From Didymella arachidicola (Eukaryota; Ascomycota; Dothideomycetes; Pleosporales; Didymellaceae), in contig CM049989.1 of NCBI GenBank assembly GCA_016630955.3, positions 1,364,001 through 1,428,000 of the forward strand: 64,000 bases of DNA, given 5' to 3'. The position numbers and the translations under genes were made by a program. Numbering within the stretch: the first letter of the stretch is position 1; each line of letters begins with the position of its first letter. Positions 46,305 to 57,260 of this stretch are shown in pieces. A model generated the notes under the pieces. The model saw only the letters and a program-made list of their open reading frames with translations. It had not been told where the DNA came from and made no database searches.

Positions 46305-47830
46305 ATGGACCGTCGAGAACAGCACAAGCGAGCGTTCAGTCAAGCCTTCCAACGCATGAATCAACCTAGATATAGCGATCATGATTCTCAGCCAGCGAAG
46401 CGTGTCCTATCCTATCCACTCGACGCCTCGGGCCTTCTTCACCAGGACTATGATCAAGAGAACGAGGCTCCACTAGACTTGGACTCTGCGGCTTCATTTG
46501 ACGAGGCAACCGGCACTCAGATCCGTCGTCCTGCATCAATGGATTTGCAGTATGCTGACCCGGCACTATACAACTACGCATCCTTACAGTATGGTAGCGG
46601 ACGAGGGCCAGAGGTCGAGTACGAGCCTGGAAGCAGCCAACCGCCTTTAATGCGCGAGCGGCAGCCTCTGTTTCCAGCCAGGCACGACTCTTTGCCTACA
46701 CCGTCTGCTGTTCGTGGCCAATCTATGTTCGGACCGTCGCCGTATGTCAGACCTGACCTTGGCTCCTCATTATGTCCACACGCGCAGTCTGTAAACGACT
46801 CGTTTCCCATGAGTGATGCGTCTACTGCAGTGGGCCCACTGACGCCAACTGCGCTGAACTTCGGTGATCTCAACTTGAATGGTGAAGGACACTCGATCCC
46901 TTCATCCCCTCTCCGGTGCAGCAACCAGGGTGGTCGCGCTACAGTCAGGGTGGTGGCCGTCTCTTCTTTTGCTAGGTATGCACATCCCGCCTCTCGGGAT
47001 CAGTCTTGCTAACGATTCTGCAGACACTTCTCAGAGTTCAACCCTAACGACGTTGTCGTACTATTTGGCAAAGGCAAATCGCTTGTCAAAGCAGACAAGT
47101 ACCCACTGTGTAGTGCATCTCGAGTCTTCGCTCTGTTGCTTGACGGTCCTTTTTTGGTAAGCACCGCGCACCTTGACGTTCCCTTGCTCAGCTGACATCG
47201 AGCCAGGATCATGGTCTCACACGCTGCATTCGTCTGCGCGATGACTTCCCATACGCTGTTACTACGTTGTTTCATTTCATTGAGACTGGAAACTACATGT
47301 TTGACGAGCGAGCGTTCGCAGCGTACCCTCTGCTCACAGCACTCGACTTCCATATCCATACCTATCTAGCAGGTAGCAAGTACGGGCTTGAGGCGTTCCG
47401 AGACCACGCCATCAACACCTACGTGGGTATCGCAGAACATGAGCTGAGGCTGGGTTTCTTGGTAACCTCTGGGAACCAGCTTTCCGATGCGCAAATATCC
47501 ATACCTGGCTTCCCGGTCATGCCACCTCCAGACGCGCGGGCTAATAGTGAAGCGATGATCACGCCAATTGATCGTTTTCTCAATTCTTTAGTCTTGCTGT
47601 GGAAGAATACAAATTCACGTCTCGACGCTCTCCGCAAAGCCGCACTGGAACTGATCAAGCGCCACTTCGCCAAATTGCTGCGCGTACCTTTCTTCGTCAC
47701 GCTCTTGCAGGAGATAGCAGGGTTTGGAGATGACATTGTAGCAAGCTTGGGGGATGATGGTTTCGAGGTGAAGGCATTCCAGGTTCCTCCAGGGAAGAGG
47801 GTGAATCAAACTATCCGATTCGAGGTGTAG
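46305..47830 (+). CDS. BTB/POZ-domain protein 2
   Basis: Three exons (46305-46975, 47024-47156, 47207-47830) give 475 residues. The first about 220 residues are disordered and rich in Ser, Pro, Gln and Asp. The BTB domain then starts at EFNPNDVVVLFGKGKSLVKA and continues through YPLCSASRVFALLLDGPFLD, LFHFIETGNYMFDE and DFHIHTYLAGSKYGLEAFRD. A helical C-terminal region (about 330-475) follows, ending at RFEV. Introns of 48 and 50 nt have clear GCTAAC and GCTGAC branch sites. It lies 258 bp downstream of BTB gene 1 on the same strand. The two share architecture but little sequence, so the pair is either an old tandem duplication or chance. Function unknown. Confidence 0.82.
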
Positions 47831-48553
47831 TTCCAGGACTTACGTTCCTAATCCAATTCATGCACGACATGTAGTCATGAGGCTGTGGCGACAGACCTGC
47901 GGCACCAGAGGCGCGAGTCCACCGAAACCATGGCCCTGGCTGAGACGAATGACTACCCCTCCTCTGACGACAGCGGCCCTTCAGCTTCGTGGAGATTTTC
48001 GTACAGCGACGATTCTCATCTTAATGAACACTGCTCTTTTCCGCTCATCCACCCCCTGTCGTACGAGAGTTTATGCAGACATTAGGAGGATGGATTTGCC
48101 AGTTGAAATGACAATCTTCATACTTGGAAGCATCAATGAAGCTGATTCGAGATGCAGTGCAAGCGTGATGGTGTTAATACACGGTTGCTTTCGGGATCAG
48201 ACATTCTTGCCGGCCTTTGTAAGGTAGTCGAGCTTCCACATTGGTGACTTTGAAGGCACGCTTTTACAGCGCAGGGGTAATGTCATTGACCAACAGCAGT
48301 ATAGATCAAGGAGAATATACATTGCCCGAATTCTCTGTAGCGAATAATTCCTAGTTTGACTAAACCTGTAATTACGATGTTGTGTTGAGGAGCATAAGTT
48401 TATATATAGGTTGAGCAGAAAAAGAAAACTGCTCTTGGATCGTACATGAAACCTCAATGTTCCATGCCATTTCACTGTGAAGGACCAGACAGTGGACTAA
48501 AACAGCAAAAAAATTATTTTCGTGATCCCAGGATTGTTGGGCACGGAAGCTAA
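47831..48553. other. 3' flank of BTB gene 2 and tRNA downstream region
   Basis: No supported gene. A run of seven A at about 48508-48514 reads as T7 on the minus strand, about 40 nt past the tRNA, and is a candidate Pol III terminator. Confidence 0.45.
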
Positions 48554-48640
48554 TGTCGCTTCTGTGGATCGAACACAGTACCTCCAGATTTAGTGACTGA
48601 CAACTTCAGTCTGGCGCTCTCCCAAGTGAGCTAAAGCGAC
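48554..48640 (-). tRNA. tRNA-Phe (GAA) with a 14-nt intron
   Basis: All arms can be folded by eye. The acceptor stem GTCGCTT pairs perfectly with AAGCGAC, followed by discriminator A. The D arm is AGCTCACTTGGGAGAGC. The anticodon stem CCAGA/TCTGG encloses CTGAAGA with anticodon GAA, and the T arm is CTGTG-TTCGATC-CACAG. The 14-nt intron TTGTCAGTCACTAA sits after position 37, the canonical place, leaving a 73-nt mature tRNA before CCA addition. The internal A and B boxes match Pol III consensus. Confidence 0.95.
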
Positions 48641-49212
48641 TGGATTGATTTGATGCTGAATTTTTCTAGTGAAAATATATATAGCGCCATTGCATCAGCG
48701 AAAACATTCTCTTACATCGCCTCGAATTGAACGATAGATTTCTACTGCACAGCGTGAAGTGCGGGGCTACTAGTGGGGTCCAATCTAAGTGAACCCAGCA
48801 CTCTCCACAATCTTCCAGACAGCATCTCGAGTGTAGTCGACGCAAAGGACTCAGATGGACTCAGGGATTTTGCCGACAGGTACCTAGTAGCCCTCACGCG
48901 GAGATTGCAGTGCCTAAAATGGCTCTCAAAAGAGCAACACAATTGTCTTGGAGGTGGTCACGTATAGCTGTGCGAGAAAAAAGACCTCGAATGGGATCCA
49001 GGTAATTCATACCCGGTTCACACTCTCGACAAGAAAGTCTTGTGTTGACCAATGAATTGATGTATAACCCCATACGCCCAATATCGTGACTCGTCGACTT
49101 TTCGCTCTCAACTCCTCGCTCTCTTCTATTGGTATCTTATGCTCTCGTCACCTCTTCAACGCCTTCAAATGCCCCTCCAATATACACCCAGCCTCGTCGC
49201 CCTCATTTGCGC
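48641..49212. other. Intergenic
   Basis: The 5' flank of the tRNA and 3' flank of the zinc-binding protein gene. AT-rich stretches, no gene seen. Confidence 0.55.
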
Positions 49213-49565
49213 TTATTTTGCAACACCGTCATCGGCGTTGAAGCAGTCAGCAAACTGCTTGCTGTGCTTGTTCGAGGCGTGTTCGGTGAGCAGCTTGCGG
49301 TTTGTGGTGCTCTGGAAGGTCTGGAAGCAGGTCTTGCACTTGACGGTCTGGGCGGCGGTGTTCTATGCGCGATCAGCATTTGCGCCTAGTAGAGCCTCTG
49401 CTTAGTTGCAGAGAAGGACATGGAGTCGTACGGATTTAAGCTGGGACTTGGCCTCCTTGGGGCCGTCGGCGCCCTTGCGGTCGCGCTTCTGCTGTGCTCT
49501 AACTGCCGTCAGTATGGCCCTGCTTCTCTCTGCTGTGGAACGGCGTACTTGGCTCCGTTACCCAT
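49213..49565 (-). CDS. Small zinc-finger protein of the At2g23090-like family
   Basis: Three exons (49565-49549, 49498-49432, 49362-49213) join in phase to 77 residues; the first exon is only 17 nt. The protein opens MGNGAKAQQKRDRKGADGPK, a hallmark of this small conserved eukaryotic family. It continues through AKSQLKS to a C2H2-like finger: VKCKTCFQTF, then LLTEHASNKHSKQFADCF. The basic N-terminal segment is typical of the 4F5-like proteins with which the family shares an N-terminus. Its exact function is not established; nuclear or RNA association is presumed. The ORF is too fragmented for simple gene finding, but the match to the family at both ends, the phase agreement and the length make the model firm. 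Confidence 0.88.
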
Positions 49566-50150
49566 ATTGTTAGTAGGCGAGGATTAGTCGGTGATTATGT
49601 GAGTAAAGGCGAGTGCTGATTGTGCGAGTTGTGAAGTTTAGCAAGAGCGTAAAGAGTGACTTTTTCGCGGCGGCGAGGGGTCCAGCGGTTGGTTCTAGCC
49701 GTTTGAAAGGGTGGAGCACAGGCTGCGACGCTATCTTCCTTTGGCTAGACAGCCGCAGACAGATGATGGACCCTTCCAAAGAACGATCGCACTATTACAT
49801 GATAACTGATGAAGGGCAATCTTCTCGTGCGATCCTCCTGCTTCAGCACGCTACTCGCGTCATAGCACCATGTTCAGGTCCATGCCTGATGGGCGATCGG
49901 CCTGACGCCCACGTCGTAGGCTTCTGAGGCAGGCGCGACAGCGTCGCGTCTCAGCCAGCAAGTAGGTGACATAACTATTAGTGACTGACTTCGCTACTTT
50001 ATACTGTGCGACCACACACCAAATTGTTTGTACTCCGCCATCAAGGTTCTCTTTGTACCTTTGAATGTTTCTTTATTCTTAACTCCTAGAACGTCTTCTC
50101 CTTATCGGTCATTGCATCGTTGCCTGCGCTTCTCAGATCTGTCCGGAGTT
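49566..50150. promoter_or_regulatory. Divergent promoter of zinc-finger and zinc-transporter genes
   Basis: 585 bp between outward-facing start codons. No gene is seen. T/C-rich sequence precedes the transporter ATG. Confidence 0.5.
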
Positions 50151-51326
50151 ATGGGCCATCACCATTTTCAAGTATCTCGCAAGACGCGCCTCAGAGCTGT
50201 GATCGCGATATCATTCTGCTTCTTTGTTACCGAAGTCTCTGTAGGCTTTTATACCCATTCCATCGCTCTTGTAGCAGATGCTTTCCATTATGTGCGTGCT
50301 GCACAGTTACCTGCCAGTATGGAGTACTGATATTCACAGCTAAATGACCTCATTGGCTTCATTGTTGCTCTTGTAGCTGTTCAGATGACGGAACGGAAGG
50401 ACTCTCCCCAAGACCTTACCTTTGGATGGACACGTGCGCAGCTGCTCGGTGCCTTTTTCAACGGCGCCTTCCTCTTAGCTCTAGGTCTGAGCATTCTCTC
50501 ACAATCGATCGAGCGTTTCATCTCACTCCAGCATGTCGAGAAACCCAAGTTGGTCCTGGTAGTGGGTTGCATCGGCCTCACACTCAACCTCATAAGCGCT
50601 GCTTTCCTCCACGAGCATGACCACGGCGATGGACATGGACATGACCACTCTACCCATTCTATGGCAGACGTTGAAAGCCTATCAGTTAGCTTTTCCTCCA
50701 CGTACGAGCACCACCTCGAGCATCGCCACTTCACCCTTACGCCCTCAAAGCATGGCATGGACCTCGGCATCCTCGGTGTTCTTATCCATATACTAGGCGA
50801 CGCTTTAAACAATATCGGCGTCATAATCTCCGCCCTGATAATTTGGCTCACCCAGTCATCCTCGCGCTTCTACGCCGACCCTGCAGTATCCCTCTGGATC
50901 GCGCTCATGATCCTCGTCTCAGCGCTCCCGCTCACGAAACGGTCTGGCAAGATTCTTCTCCAGTCTGCCCCCTTGGGTGTGAAGATCGAGGACATCAAAC
51001 ATGATCTGGAGAGCATACCGGGTGTGTTAAGCGTGCACGAATTGCATGTGTGGCGTCTGGACCAGCGCAAGGCAATTGCGAGTGCCCACGTTGTGGTTAG
51101 CGATCCGGATGTGGAAAGCTTCATGCGCAAGGCGAAGGTCATCACTGAATGTCTGCATGCGTACGGCATACACTCTATGACGCTGCAACCAGAGTTGCCT
51201 AAGCAGAGGGTGGCAGATGATGAGACCACGGAGGTGGAATCTCAGATGACGACAAGGACGAGCCTGTCCGAAAAGTGTGGGGTGCCGTGCGGGAGTGTCT
51301 GTGAGGAGCTGAAGTGCTGTAAGTAA
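50151..51326 (+). CDS. ZRC1: Zinc transporter of the cation diffusion facilitator family
   Basis: Two exons (50151-50291, 50340-51326) give 375 residues with six membrane segments. The metal site is visible in helix 2 (ALVADAFHYLNDLIG; its codons are split by the 48-nt intron) and helix 5 (LIHILGDALNNIGV). Between helices 4 and 5 lies a His-rich loop (HEHDHGDGHGHDHSTH), typical of zinc-transporting members. The cytosolic C-terminal domain contains VHELHVWRLDQRKAIASAHV, and the tail ends with several cysteines (CGVPCGSVCEELKCC). Zrc1/Cot1-type proteins move zinc into the vacuole in exchange for protons and give zinc tolerance. At 375 residues it is somewhat shorter than yeast Zrc1. It converges with the hydroquinone reductase gene, with 81 bp between stops. 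Confidence 0.9.
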
Positions 51327-51407
51327 TTACTCAAACATACGACCTCACCAAGTGAACCTCTTTTCAAGTCCGTGAAACCTGTATTGTCATAACCAAGCAT
51401 CGATACC

Positions 51408-52509
51408 TCATAGCTTACTTGCCGCTTCTACGACCAGAGGATGTCTAACTTGCCCCGGTTTCAACTTGCTCCAGTCACTCTCATACCCCTCCTCGACTTC
51501 CGGATACGGACCCAAAGGCGTGATGGACAGCGGATTGATGTCCTTGTGGCTCTTTGTGTACTTTGCACTGTCAGTCCCGAACATTGAAAACCTGTATAAA
51601 ACTTACATTTTCCTTGATATGCTGGAAGTCAGTCGACTCTTTGAATCCCTCAACGTTGTGATACAGGTTCTTCAACCAGTTGTTCAAAATCGGGTAATCG
51701 TGCCTAATAGTGCCCAGATTCGTCTTGAAATGTTGCACATATACCGTATCGAATCTGACTATTGTGGGATAGGCGAGTAGGTCCAACTCCGTCAGCTTAT
51801 CGCCTAGGATGTACGGTCCACCATTGCCATGCAGCAGTTTCTCAAGTTTATTCAATGCTGCAAATAGAGGCACAACGTGCTCATCGTACCCTTCTTGCGT
51901 GGGATTGAAGCCCGCTTTGTACACGCCGAGGCAAATCAGAGATGTGAGCCACGGCGTGACTTCATCGATCTTGTCCCTCAAATCCGAAGGGTAGAAGTCA
52001 ATGCCTCGGATCTTTTCGTCTTCGATCAAGCTGTCGAATGCGTGGGGTAGCCAGCGCAGCATCTCGAGGCTCTCGTTGTTGACTATGCGGTTCGTTTTCT
52101 TATCCCAGAGAAGTGGCACGCTGTATTTGCTTTTGTAGGCAGGGTCGTCACGGAAATAGAGTTGGTGCATGAAGCGGCTGTTGAAGAGGTGGTCGGGCGT
52201 GGCGTTGGGGTAGGTCTCGTCGAAACGCCATCCTGTTTCGCCTTTGGGATAGGGTCGGACAATCGATGTTGGCAGGAAGGGCTCCAGGTGCTTGATATGT
52301 CGGACAAGGTTGACTCGGTGGGCAAAGGGGCAGAAAAGACCTGGAAGCTTGGTCAGTACACAGTCTTTGTTATTAGAACGAAAGAAGACGTGAGGAGGAC
52401 CAAGGTACAGGTGATATCTGTCTTTCTCAACTGGGAACTCTCCTCCTCCTGTAATTACACCATGCCAGCCATCATCAGTTCCGTACTTGTGAATCTCTTC
52501 CTTCGCCAT
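51408..52509 (-). CDS. ECM4: Glutathionyl-hydroquinone reductase (omega-like glutathione transferase)
   Basis: Three exons (52509-52401, 52340-51607, 51560-51408) give 331 residues. The N-terminal signature is DGWHGVITGGGEFPVEKDRY; the catalytic motif GLFCPFAHR, which spans intron 1, holds the active Cys and replaces the usual CPWAHR. It goes on with SVPLLWDKKTNRIVNNES in the thioredoxin-like domain and the helical domain with GGPYILGDKLTELD. The C-terminus is KSHKDINPLSITPLGPYPEV. This family reduces glutathionyl-hydroquinones using a second glutathione and contributes to quinone and redox detoxification. Intron 1 (60 nt) has an unusual GTCCTC donor and is in phase without a stop; its removal is supported only by alignment to the family. 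The last intron uses GTAAGT and the AG at 51561. Confidence 0.9.
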
Positions 52510-53444
52510 GATGCGTTTCGACTGTTGTGGATCTTGGATCGTCGTGAGCGGTGACAAGCTTATAAGTAGACAGGATCGATGCGTGTATCACTAATACACT
52601 ACGATGGCGAAGCTGACAGCTCCAAAAACACCATTGTAGAGTGGGGTTTAAGCCGGCAGAATGGGGTCATCAGAGGGCGGTCGCGGAGCTTCTCGAAGTC
52701 CCATTGGACGAGTCTGCAGCGCGGAATCGTTCCACAGCAACACCATCATTATCCTCTATCCGATTCGTCATCAACTCCGCTTTGGTTAATGACAGTGTCA
52801 ATAACAGTCTGTACACGGGAATCCGTGGAACGTATTGGCGAATGCTGTTCGAATTGAGAGAAGCTACTAACTACTGCTGTCTTACGATCAATTCGCTGCC
52901 TTATGAGCAAAATGCTACACAAAGCAAACATGGCCGATTGTTATTAGTTAGGACGCCATGCTTATGCCGAGCTATACAGCTCGCCTGTGAGCACGAATTC
53001 CTGTTTCTAGTTTGACGTTGCCTCCGGATAGCAGGACGAGGCACATCCTTTTCGCAAAGAGGTCTTGATTGAGTTTGAGTTTGGGATTGAGTGGGGTGTT
53101 TAGTGTTGTTGGGTCGATACGATTATGTATGTCGTGTTATGGGGTTGTCGTAGCGATGACGAGTTGGATCCAACTATGCAGATGGTTCCGGGACGATGCT
53201 GTGGAATGCCGAAGAAATGCTGAACGCTATGATGACGAAATGCGCAAAAAAAGTCGTGGTGAAGTGGTTGAGGTGGGTCGTCAAGAGCCGCTGTCCAGAA
53301 CATCGGGACATTTGTACGATGAGACGAACATATCAGCATTCAGATCCAGTGCTCATCCACTCTGGCCACGAATGCAATGCAAAAAGAAAAAACTGAAATA
53401 CAAAATGCAAGAACAAAGACGGCCCACCCCGTCTTGTCCGGATG
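52510..53444. other. Intergenic
   Basis: The 5' flank of the hydroquinone reductase and 3' flank of the disordered protein. Open frames on both strands have no recognisable content. Confidence 0.5.
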
Positions 53445-55240
53445 CTAAGCACCATTGCTGACAGGCGACATGCCCATCCGCGGATCTCCAGGAGGTAATG
53501 GAGGCACCTTCGGTGGTGGATGATGCGAACAATGATGACCACAACACGTCCCCTCACGGGGCGTCCCTCCATCATCATAGTCGTCGTAATCGTCGTACCC
53601 ATCATCGGGACCTAGGGACCCATCATCGCGATGATCGTAGCCGCCAGCTGGAGGGTTCTGAGCATTCTGACCGTTGTTTGCGTTGTTCTGCGCTTTCTTG
53701 CTCGCCTTCTTTCCTTTTCGCCCCTTCATCCTTGCCTTTTCTAGCAATCGACGCTTCTCCGCGAGCCGGCGTCGCTCCTTCCTGTCCTTCACCTCGTATT
53801 GTCTGATCAAGGCCTCAGGAGGACGCCCGAAGATATCTTCGTACTCGCAGAACTCGCAGATCCAGGGCTGACTTGGAGGGTTGTGAAAGTTGGCGTACTC
53901 CTGCTGTGTCCGGCGCTTGCGGGCGGCATATGCGTAGAGCTTCGAGGCGCTGCGTCGTGGCTTGCGCGGTGGAGGCGCCTGCTGTGGAGGCTGGCCACCC
54001 TTGGGCGGCGGTGGACCCCTATTTGCTGGTGGATGGACCCCGCTCATATTAGGACTTGTCTGTGTACCTTGTGTCAACACAGCAGGAGTGTCTGGTCGAA
54101 CCGGAGGACGAGCACGAGCTGTCTGGGGGTGGGGCGGTGGAGGAGCGGTCGTAGGATACGCGCCCGGGGGCTGAGGGTACGGCCCGTTTTCCTGGCCGGG
54201 CCAAACCATCTTGTTTGCTGAGTCAGAGCCGCAAGTGAAGGTGAACTGCGTCTTCGTCGCGCTGTTCTTTGCAGCTTCTTGATGCAGCAAACTGACGTTC
54301 TCGTTGCCCGGGGGCGGTGGAGTTGCTTGTGCGTTGGCAATGGCAGTGGAGATGATGCCGCTCTGCTCAGAAGGACCTAGAAAATAAATAGTCAGCGCAC
54401 GGACTTTTTGGGATCAGAAAGTCAAATTTCCCGAGGTGCCACCGTACGTTTGCTTGGTTTCGTGTTGGCCATGCTGGTCGAGTTGCCGAGCACTCGTCGT
54501 TCGTATGACGAGCGTCCTGAGCTGGTTCGGCCAAATCGGCCTCTGCCAGCTCCCGCAATGCCTGTCCCCGAGTTGTGCTGCGGGGTGGATGGCTCAGAGC
54601 CATAGCTTGCCATGCCATCATCGACCTCGCCGTTCTCATGGTTGGTGATGCTCATGCTTGCCACGTCCGCCGAGAGTGTCGCGTGATGCGAGTTGTTGCT
54701 CCCCATGTTTGGGATCTTCCGCTTCTTCTTGTTGTTTGTGTTCTCAAACGACTCGTAACCGTCCACTGAAGACGAGACAGAGCCTGGCTTGCGATAGCTG
54801 GACGCGGAAATTGCGTTCCTGCCTGGCGCACCTCTGCTGTAGTGGTAGCTTGGAGAAGAAGGAAGCGGCCCACTGCGCTCGTCCTCGTCCTCTTCGCTTT
54901 CTACCTCAGAATGAGTGTGGCCACAGTGGCAAGCATGGTGGTCATTCTCGCCTGTTCTCAGGGCCCTGTTGCCACGCTCACTGGACGTATACGGAAAGCT
55001 AAACAATGGCCCAGTTGAGGGAGGGTTGTTCGGGAAGACGATAGACTCGGCTTGCTCTGGAGATAGTCGCGCACGCAGGGAGCGTGCTGGCAGAGGGCGG
55101 ATGGGCCGGTCAGGGTACATAGAAGAGGATGTGTCGGGCGAGGAGCGTAGCGGCGATGATCGGTTCCACTCGTAGCCTATGTAGGGGAGAAGCGCCGTCA
55201 GATATGTGGAGAGAGCAGGGAAAAGGCCAGATCGAAACAT
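53445..55240 (-). CDS. Large uncharacterised, mostly disordered protein
   Basis: Two exons (55240-54448, 54376-53445; 71-nt intron) give 574 residues. It begins with a hydrophobic, possibly membrane-associated segment (MFRSGLFPALSTYLTALLPY). A basic Pro/Arg/Ser region, a short HHACHCGHTH metal-binding-like patch and acidic EEDEDE follow, then a long Ser/Asn-rich stretch. Exon 2 carries Pro-rich segments, and then an ordered block PWICEFCEYEDIFGRPPEAL continuing into a very charged helix (DRKERRRLAEKRRLLEKA). The end is Gly/Asp/Tyr repeats and a CCGHHCSHHPPP patch. I believe similar proteins are widespread in filamentous ascomycetes, without known function. The CxxC within CEFCEY could bind metal together with other residues. 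Confidence 0.72.
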
Positions 55241-56420
55241 GGCTGTAGGGAAGGTACGGGGAATGCAGAATATTAAGAGATGAGAGACGCTGTGGGGGTC
55301 CACTACGACTTCCGACACTTACCCGCTGTCGCCGCTGCCATGCTGGCAGAGGGTATTTTGCGCCTATCTCAGCCAGAAGGCGTATCGTCGTCCTTTCCAA
55401 AAATATCAAAAAGATTTGTCTGTCGCACCTGCTCTTGCAGCATTAGCCGCCTGCTTCCAGTGCCCAAGATCTCCACGTGTTGCTGCCTCGCGATTGTCGA
55501 ATGTGCCGTGACACATCCCAGGGTTGGCACTGTGTGCGCTGCGGTTCAGGGGCGTTACACACCTGTTCGAGTGGTTGTTGTGCGTCAGACGAGGATCGGT
55601 AATCGGTACAGTGCTGTTGGCAGTTAGCGGATGGCGGAGCCCCTCTTGCTCCGCGATTGTCTGACTAACAATGTACAAATCTGCTGGACAGCTAGATGTG
55701 CCGGTCCCTCCCAGCTCGACTGATTCAAAACAAATTCCGCGGTTGATCTGAAGGAGTGACAAGATGTGATGACGGCGCTGATACCGAGGATGGCGAGTGC
55801 GCTGTCGACGAACGCCAAGCAAAATGGCCACACCCACTCAAGTGATGTGGTTCAGAGCTCGCCAAATCACGACGCTACGCGCAATCAGGGGGACTAGATT
55901 GACAACGAAGCTTCTGTGGAGAAGGGTGTCTATAGCATGTGAGTTGTATCCACGTTACTATTGTAAAAGCACGACGTCGACCTGCATGCCGCCTGGAGTG
56001 ATAGCCGTGCTGCAACACTAGCGCAAAAGGGATAGGTACTTCCTCCCGATTATCTTTTGTCTGACAAATAGAAGCTCGTTTTGCTTCTATCAAGTCTCTG
56101 GTAGGCAGAGGAAGAACCTGAAAAGGCAAGGCAGCGAGACGCATCTGTGCTCCACGCTTTTCAATAAGTCTGTTGCAGCGAGCAATCCATGGATGATATC
56201 AGAACTGTCCTGAGGTTTCGTCCGGCAGAGCAAGGCTCAGACCGAAGGAATCTCGTTGCTTCTACCGAAACCTACTAAATAGGACTTTGAGCTCGGCATG
56301 ACGCACCAAGCAACTCTGCAATGGGAGGAAGCCATATGTCGTTGAGTTGCTACCTAGATACGCGACGACTCCATACTCCGAATGGACTGAACGCTCTGCT
56401 ACACAGCTAGAGGTTGGGCC
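55241..56420. other. Intergenic
   Basis: Promoter side of the disordered protein gene and far 3' flank of the broken peroxidase copy. No gene supported. Confidence 0.5.
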
Positions 56421-56424
56421 GCCC

Positions 56425-56760
56425 ACCCTTGGAAAGCTGGCTGAGATCAAGCCAGTTCTCAAGAGATTGGTATAAGGGGCGAAAAAATACTCGCCTCCTT
56501 TTGTAGTGACAAATTCGTCGGCGGGATTGATGGGTGTCGATCTGCTGCCTCCTGAGACAAAGAATTGATTTGCCTTGTTATCTTCCCCTTAGCCAATAGT
56601 GACGTCGGACCTAGACTGCCCTGCGACAGGATAGTCTAGGTTATTCGCCCACGCCTTCTGTTACTGAAGCAACATCTGAATCGGACATCCTATGGATCGA
56701 TGTCAGCAAAAAAGAAAGCACCCTGTCTAGCGCGTTAACCGCTCTTCCACCTGCCCATAT
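56425..56760 (-). pseudogene. Degenerate DyP peroxidase copy
   Basis: Read on the minus strand, this segment matches the C-terminal 90 or so residues of the intact DyP gene next to it. AWANN, VTIG, then NPADEFVTTKGGEYFFAP and LRTG correspond to AWANQ, VTIG, NPINDFVTAKGGEYFFAP and LRAG. The frame is broken by a TAA at 56589-56591, where the intact gene has CAG, and by at least one frameshift and further stops upstream around 56700. Homology fades above about 56760 and below about 56425, so only a 3' fragment survives. Boundaries are approximate. Confidence 0.82.
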
Positions 56761-57260
56761 GTTGAGCACTAAATTGCTCGAGATTGCTGCCATCATTATT
56801 GCCGACGTGAATGTTCTACGCGCCGACACGCTGTTCCAACTACTTCCTTCCACCCCTTAGATTCAGGGTCACCCATCTGACTCCGCTCGTTCGGGTCTTG
56901 CATGCCCTTCCAGAATGACGGAGCAGCTGACGTAACTAAGGACTAAAGTCCTTTGCGAAAGGAATCATCACATCTCCCATCTAGATTTGTCTATGAGCGT
57001 AGAATCACGATATCCCGAGCTTCTGAAAAGATGATACTTCCGAACGGTGAATGTCGGCGCAACAACGTCTCTGCAACGCACTGTTAGCACGAGAAGACTG
57101 CAGCGAAACCTTCAGCACTGCTTCTGGAAGAACGCAAGAATCGAAGCGGACTCTTGAAACAGGAGAACAAGGATTGACGTCCATTTCATTAGGTAGATTC
57201 GACCATCACCTCTAACCATACTAACGATCACAAACGTCCTTCGGCAATGTGCACCGGACT
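56761..57260. other. Spacer between broken and intact DyP copies
   Basis: 500 bp holding the 3' flank of the intact gene. I cannot follow further homology to the peroxidase here, so the 5' part of the broken copy has been deleted or has decayed beyond recognition. Confidence 0.45.

Noticed and set aside
53069..53461. A 130-codon plus-strand frame
   Set aside because: It runs into the 3' end of the disordered-protein gene on the other strand and has no recognisable content.
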